Shown: in pieces, positions 60,309 through 64,000 of the stretch
Layout: each line of letters starts with the position of its first letter
Position numbering within the stretch: position 1 is the stretch's first letter
Assembly: GCA_017983695.1 (NCBI GenBank)
Contig: JAGOAX010000003.1
Span: forward strand, 248,001-312,000
Origin: Ferruginibacter sp.
Lineage (GTDB): Bacteria; Bacteroidota; Bacteroidia; Chitinophagales; Chitinophagaceae
DNA length: 64,000 nucleotides
Reading direction: 5' to 3'
Position numbers and translations under genes: made by a program
The notes under the pieces: generated by a model
Seen by the model: the letters and a program-made list of their open reading frames with translations, nothing else
The model's database searches: none
What the model was told of the DNA's origin: nothing

Positions 60309-63017
60309 ATGAAACTGCTTAAACTTGTCTTGCTGCTTTTACTTACGCAATCCCTGTCTGCTCAAAAATTACTGGTAAGCGATCTTAGCTGCGAACATAA
60401 AATAAACCCGATGGGTATAGATCTGGCACAACCCAGGCTTAGCTGGAAAATAAATGGTACGGGCAGGAATATTATGCAAACATCTTATAGCATCCGGGTG
60501 GCAACCAATAAAAATTTTGCTGCAAAAACTATAGTATGGCAAAGTGAAAAGATAAATTCTGCGGAATCTGTTTTACAATCTTATGCAGGTAAAGCTTTGC
60601 AAAGTGGTCAGCGATATTACTGGCAGGTAAAAGTTTGGGATGCTAATAAAAATGAATCGGTATGGAGTACTGCAGCATTTTGGGATATGGGTTTATTGCA
60701 GCCTAATAACTGGAAAGCAAACTGGATACAACCGGTACAGGATACCACGAGGCATATTCCCGGGTTATTGGTGAGAAAAGATTTTGTAGTAAAAAAGAAA
60801 ATAGCCACCGCAAAAGTTTATGTTACCAGCCATGGTTTTTACGAGCTATACTTTAATGGAAAAAAAGCAGGTGATGAAGTACTTACACCCGGCTGGACAG
60901 CTTACCAGAAAAGATTACAATACCAGGTGTATGATGTAAGTGATATGTTGCAGCAGGGCAATAATGCAGTTGGTGCAATGCTGGGTGATGGCTGGTACCG
61001 GGGTTCGCTGGCATGGGAAAACAACTGGGGCATTTGGGGTAAGCGGCTGGCCCTGCTGTGCCAGTTGCAAATACAATACGCAGATGGTACAACAGAATCA
61101 GTTATAACAGATAATACCTGGAAGGGAACACAAGACGGCCCTGTAACAGTGAATGGTATTTACGATGGTGAAGATTATGATGCCCGTAAAGAAATGAATG
61201 GCTGGAGCAATAATGGTTTTGATGACGGCAAATGGAAAAATGTAACAGCAGTTAATTTTTCAAAAAATGATTTGATAGCTACACAAACAGTACCAGTTAA
61301 AAAAATACAGGAACTGCAGGCTTTAAAAATATTCAGAACACCTAAGGGAGAACTGGTAGTTGATTTTGGGCAGAACATGGTGGGCTGGATAAAACTTAAA
61401 GTAAAAGGTAATGCAGGCACAACAGTAAGCATACGCCATGCAGAAGTACTGGATAAGTATGGTAATTTTTATATTGATAATTTACGTGCTGCAAGGGCTA
61501 CAGCAAAATATACATTAAAAGGCGGCGACACTGAAACTTATGAACCCAGGTTTACTTTTTTTGGTTTCAGGTATATCGCTGTAAGCGGCTATCCCGGCGA
61601 GTTAAAACCAGGAGATGTTACTGGAGTTGTTGTTCATTCGGATATGAAACCCACGGGTACATTTGAATGTTCCAATGCTTTAATCAATCAACTGCAACAT
61701 AATATTGAATGGGGGCAAAAAGGAAATTTTGTTGATGTGCCAACTGATTGTCCGCAACGGGATGAAAGATTAGGATGGACAGGAGATGCACAGGCATTTT
61801 GCCGTACAGCAGCATTTAATATGGATGTGGCAGCCTTCTTTACAAAATGGTTAAAAGATCTTTCTGCCGATCAATACCCCGATGGTAAAGTACCGTTTGT
61901 AATTCCCAATGCTTTAAAAAACTCAAACGCCACTTCTGCCGGCTGGGGCGATGTAGCAACCATTGCACCATGGACAATATATAAAGTGTATGGCGATAAA
62001 CAGATACTGGAAACACAATACCAAAGTATGAAAGCCTATGTTGAATACATTCGTAAAATAGCAGGTGAAAGTTATTTGTGGAAGGGCGGCAGCATTTTTG
62101 GCGACTGGTTATTTTATAAATCAATGCGGCAAACAGAGAATGATGGTTACACCAGTCCTGATATGATTGCTACCATGTTTTATGCCTTCTCTTCAAAATT
62201 ATTGGCGCAAACAGCAGCAGTATTAGGTAAAGCAGCCGATGAAAAAATTTACAATGATGTTTTTGAAAAAGTAAAAGCCGCCTTTACTAAAAACTATGTT
62301 ACTGCTGCAGGACGTATTGCATCAGAATCGCAAACTGCTTATGTGCTGGCATTAAATTTTAACCTGCTGCCAAATGAAATGCGGCCCATTGCTACGCAAT
62401 ATTTAGTTGATGATATAAAAGGAAGAGGCAATCATTTATCAACAGGGTTTTTAGGTACGCCATATTTGTGCCATGTATTAACCGAAAACGGGAGAAGCGA
62501 TGTTGCTTATGACCTGCTATTGCAGGAAAGTTTTCCATCATGGTTGTACCCTGTTAAAATGGGTGCTACTACTATCTGGGAAAGATGGGATGGACAAAAA
62601 ACAGACAGCACTTTCCAGGATGTAGGCATGAATTCATTTAATCATTATGCTTATGGCGCTATAGGCGACTGGATGTACCGTGTGGCAGCCGGTATAGAAA
62701 TTGGAACACCCGGTTATAAGCATATTCTTATACAACCACAAACAGACAAAAGATTAAGTTTTGCAAAAGCCGCTTTCGAAAGCAGCTATGGTAAAATTGC
62801 TTCGGGCTGGCAAACCAAAGATGGAAAAATAATTATTACAGTCAGTATTCCGCCTAATACAACTGCAACCATTAAATTACCTGCAGCAGCTATTGAAACA
62901 ATAACAGAGAGTGGTATAGCTGTTGCAACAGTATTTAAAAATATAAAACAGGATGGTACAAATGTTTTAATTGAAACAGGGTCGGGAAATTATGTTTTTG
63001 AATACCCGGTAAAATAA
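60309..63017 (+). CDS. Alpha-L-rhamnosidase, GH78
   Basis: A 902-residue glycoside hydrolase. The start at ATG 60309 places the signal peptide (MKLLKLVLLLLLTQSLSAQ) at the N terminus; the longer open frame upstream has no signal-like sequence in the right place. Domain order: N-terminal beta domains (about 20-310), a middle beta sandwich (about 320-420), the catalytic (alpha/alpha)6 barrel (about 430-780) and a C-terminal beta domain. Catalytic hallmarks: DVPTDCPQRDERLGWTGDAQ (D476 onward, with D485/E486) and TIWERWDG (757-762). GH78 enzymes release terminal alpha-L-rhamnose, for example from rhamnogalacturonan side chains or flavonoid glycosides. Confidence 0.93.
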   Translation: MKLLKLVLLLLLTQSLSAQKLLVSDLSCEHKINPMGIDLAQPRLSWKINGTGRNIMQTSYSIRVATNKNFAAKTIVWQSEKINSAESVLQSYAGKALQSGQRYYWQVKVWDANKNESVWSTAAFWDMGLLQPNNWKANWIQPVQDTTRHIPGLLVRKDFVVKKKIATAKVYVTSHGFYELYFNGKKAGDEVLTPGWTAYQKRLQYQVYDVSDMLQQGNNAVGAMLGDGWYRGSLAWENNWGIWGKRLALLCQLQIQYADGTTESVITDNTWKGTQDGPVTVNGIYDGEDYDARKEMNGWSNNGFDDGKWKNVTAVNFSKNDLIATQTVPVKKIQELQALKIFRTPKGELVVDFGQNMVGWIKLKVKGNAGTTVSIRHAEVLDKYGNFYIDNLRAARATAKYTLKGGDTETYEPRFTFFGFRYIAVSGYPGELKPGDVTGVVVHSDMKPTGTFECSNALINQLQHNIEWGQKGNFVDVPTDCPQRDERLGWTGDAQAFCRTAAFNMDVAAFFTKWLKDLSADQYPDGKVPFVIPNALKNSNATSAGWGDVATIAPWTIYKVYGDKQILETQYQSMKAYVEYIRKIAGESYLWKGGSIFGDWLFYKSMRQTENDGYTSPDMIATMFYAFSSKLLAQTAAVLGKAADEKIYNDVFEKVKAAFTKNYVTAAGRIASESQTAYVLALNFNLLPNEMRPIATQYLVDDIKGRGNHLSTGFLGTPYLCHVLTENGRSDVAYDLLLQESFPSWLYPVKMGATTIWERWDGQKTDSTFQDVGMNSFNHYAYGAIGDWMYRVAAGIEIGTPGYKHILIQPQTDKRLSFAKAAFESSYGKIASGWQTKDGKIIITVSIPPNTTATIKLPAAAIETITESGIAVATVFKNIKQDGTNVLIETGSGNYVFEYPVK

Positions 63018-63052
63018 ATCAGTGTTCGTATAAAGCATTTTAACTTTAAAAT

Positions 63053-63553
63053 ATGGCAACTATCAAATTACCTCACTTCGGAATGCTGGATGCAGAAGCA
63101 TTAAACGAATATTATGATGTGGATATTGATTTTAATAACAGCACTATCCAGGTTGATTTAAACTTTGATGCCAAAACTATTGATATTAAAAGACTGGAAG
63201 TGGTAAAACATTTTATTGAGAACATAAGGATACATGATATCAGTAACCGTAAACATATAGTGCAAGACTTTGATGATGAAGACGGAGATACGGTCCTTTT
63301 TTATATAGAACATCATTTAGAAGAATTGGCTACCGATGATCTAAATCAATTGATCGGGACAAATAAAAAAACAGCAGACCGGCCGCGGCTTTTATTACAG
63401 CAGTTGCATTTGGTAAGGGTTGGTTTATACCCCGACAGTACAGATCAGTTTGCCATATTTGATTATTCTATCGGGAAAGATCTTACCAATTACTTAGTGG
63501 TAATTAATACAGATGAGAATGGTAACATGGATTATATGACCATGGAAAGCTAA
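63053..63553 (+). CDS. DUF2004-like cytoplasmic protein
   Basis: A 166-residue soluble protein without signal peptide. It starts MATIKLPHFGMLDAEALNEY and includes VDIDFNNSTIQVDLNFD, an acidic QDFDDEDGDTVLFYIEHH and a C-terminal QFAIFDYSIGKDLTNYLVVI. This matches the DUF2004 type, a small family near immunity-protein-like (SUKH/Imm) folds. No toxin partner is visible. TAACTTTA just upstream is close to the -7 consensus. The DoxX gene starts 5 bp after its stop. Confidence 0.75.
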   Translation: MATIKLPHFGMLDAEALNEYYDVDIDFNNSTIQVDLNFDAKTIDIKRLEVVKHFIENIRIHDISNRKHIVQDFDDEDGDTVLFYIEHHLEELATDDLNQLIGTNKKTADRPRLLLQQLHLVRVGLYPDSTDQFAIFDYSIGKDLTNYLVVINTDENGNMDYMTMES

Positions 63554-63558
63554 AAACG

Positions 63559-63957
63559 ATGAAAATATTTAACAGTACATTCCTGCTGCGCCTGGCCACT
63601 GCCATAATTTTATTTGCACACAGTGTACCGGGAATGTTTAACAATGGTATAAATGATTTTGGAAACCTTTACTTAAACCAAATTGGATTTGCACCAATGG
63701 GTGTAGCAATTGCATGGGCTATAAAATTATCACACGTTGTATGTGCATGTTGCCTGCTCTTTCAAAAATATATAATGGCGGCATGCCTGCTCACCATTTC
63801 TATTCTTGTTGCCGGTATTGTTTTAGTTCATTATAAAGAAGGCTGGTTTGTGGTAGGCGGCGGAAGAAATGGAGTAGAATTTAATTTTTTATTGATTGTA
63901 GTGTTGTTAACCATTATGTTTCCCGGCGGTATTAAAAAAAATGCTTCGGAAAAATAA
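63559..63957 (+). CDS. DoxX-family membrane protein
   Basis: A 132-residue integral membrane protein with four transmembrane helices (about 7-25, 47-66, 70-90, 105-125) and the family features RLATAIILFAHSVPGMFNNG, GVAIAWAIKLSHVVCACCLL and GVEFNFLLIVVLLTIMFPGG. DoxX proteins are quinone-linked or redox-related membrane subunits; the specific role here is unknown. Five bp separate it from the DUF2004-like gene, so they are probably co-transcribed. The remaining 43 bp of the window show no gene. Confidence 0.82.
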   Translation: MKIFNSTFLLRLATAIILFAHSVPGMFNNGINDFGNLYLNQIGFAPMGVAIAWAIKLSHVVCACCLLFQKYIMAACLLTISILVAGIVLVHYKEGWFVVGGGRNGVEFNFLLIVVLLTIMFPGGIKKNASEK

Positions 63958-64000
63958 CTTATTGCATAAGGCAATGCATATAATTAGTTACGATGCCCTG

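Noticed and set aside
1..64000. CRISPR arrays, intact insertion sequences, rRNA and complete tRNA genes
   Set aside because: No direct repeats with regular unique spacers, no transposase and no full cloverleaf sequence were found.

Overview
The window comes from a member of the Bacteroidota, most likely Chitinophagaceae or a close relative (inference). The evidence is AT-rich coding DNA, many promoters of the Bacteroidota form TAnnTTTG, a PorV-type component of the type IX secretion system (T9SS) with a cargo protein carrying a T9SS sorting domain, a TonB-dependent receptor with an N-terminal carboxypeptidase-regulatory-like domain, many lipoproteins, and typical families such as DUF3857, DUF4199, DUF4349, DUF4369 and DUF6089. 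No rRNA, complete tRNA, CRISPR array or intact insertion sequence was seen.

Layout. 0-3.5 kb: end of an unknown gene, an antitoxin/PIN-toxin pair, a sirtuin, a DUF4349 lipoprotein, a small membrane protein and an EVE protein. 3.6-13.5 kb: a co-directional accessory block of porV, two DUF4331 paralogues (only the second with a T9SS tail), a TPR lipoprotein, a small His-containing membrane protein, a TonB receptor with a His-rich plug, and a HupE/UreJ membrane protein. This looks like a surface-to-inner-membrane uptake locus, possibly for a metal. 13.5-24.9 kb: housekeeping genes (LutA-like Fe-S protein, ribH, TPR protein, pdhA, recF, DciA-like), a TraB/GumN lipoprotein, two overlapping DUF3857/transglutaminase genes, and a UbiD decarboxylase. 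25-33.4 kb: an uncharacterised envelope cluster with three plus-strand genes (secreted transglutaminase-like protein, single-pass protein, multi-pass patatin) flanked by three minus-strand lipoproteins and a small beta-barrel.

33.4-45.6 kb: pdhB, a TlpA-like thioredoxin, two tandem GNAT acetyltransferases, a thiolase, a c-type cytochrome lipoprotein, valS, an Lrp regulator and ahcY. 45.7-48.5 kb: a small AT-rich island holding a tRNA 3'-end fragment, palindromic repeats, a large ABC/OLD-type ATPase fused to a SAM methyltransferase, and a truncated relic of a mobile-element kinase-like gene. This is the best candidate for an undescribed, possibly defensive, gene. 48.5-64 kb: a repeat-containing lipoprotein, NTF2-like protein, DUF4199 plus membrane-tethered LuxR regulator, two class C beta-lactamase-fold hydrolases (one with a degenerate catalytic motif), an orphan phage-tail-tube-like protein, a PL9-like pectate lyase, a GNAT protein, a membrane protein, DUF1801, OmpA lipoprotein, a GH78 rhamnosidase, DUF2004-like and DoxX proteins. 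The lyase and the rhamnosidase suggest use of plant pectin.

Short dispersed repeats run through the window. Some lie between genes and at least two appear to sit in frame inside conserved genes (ubiD-family and valS). Domain names rest on recognising motifs by eye; no database search was possible.
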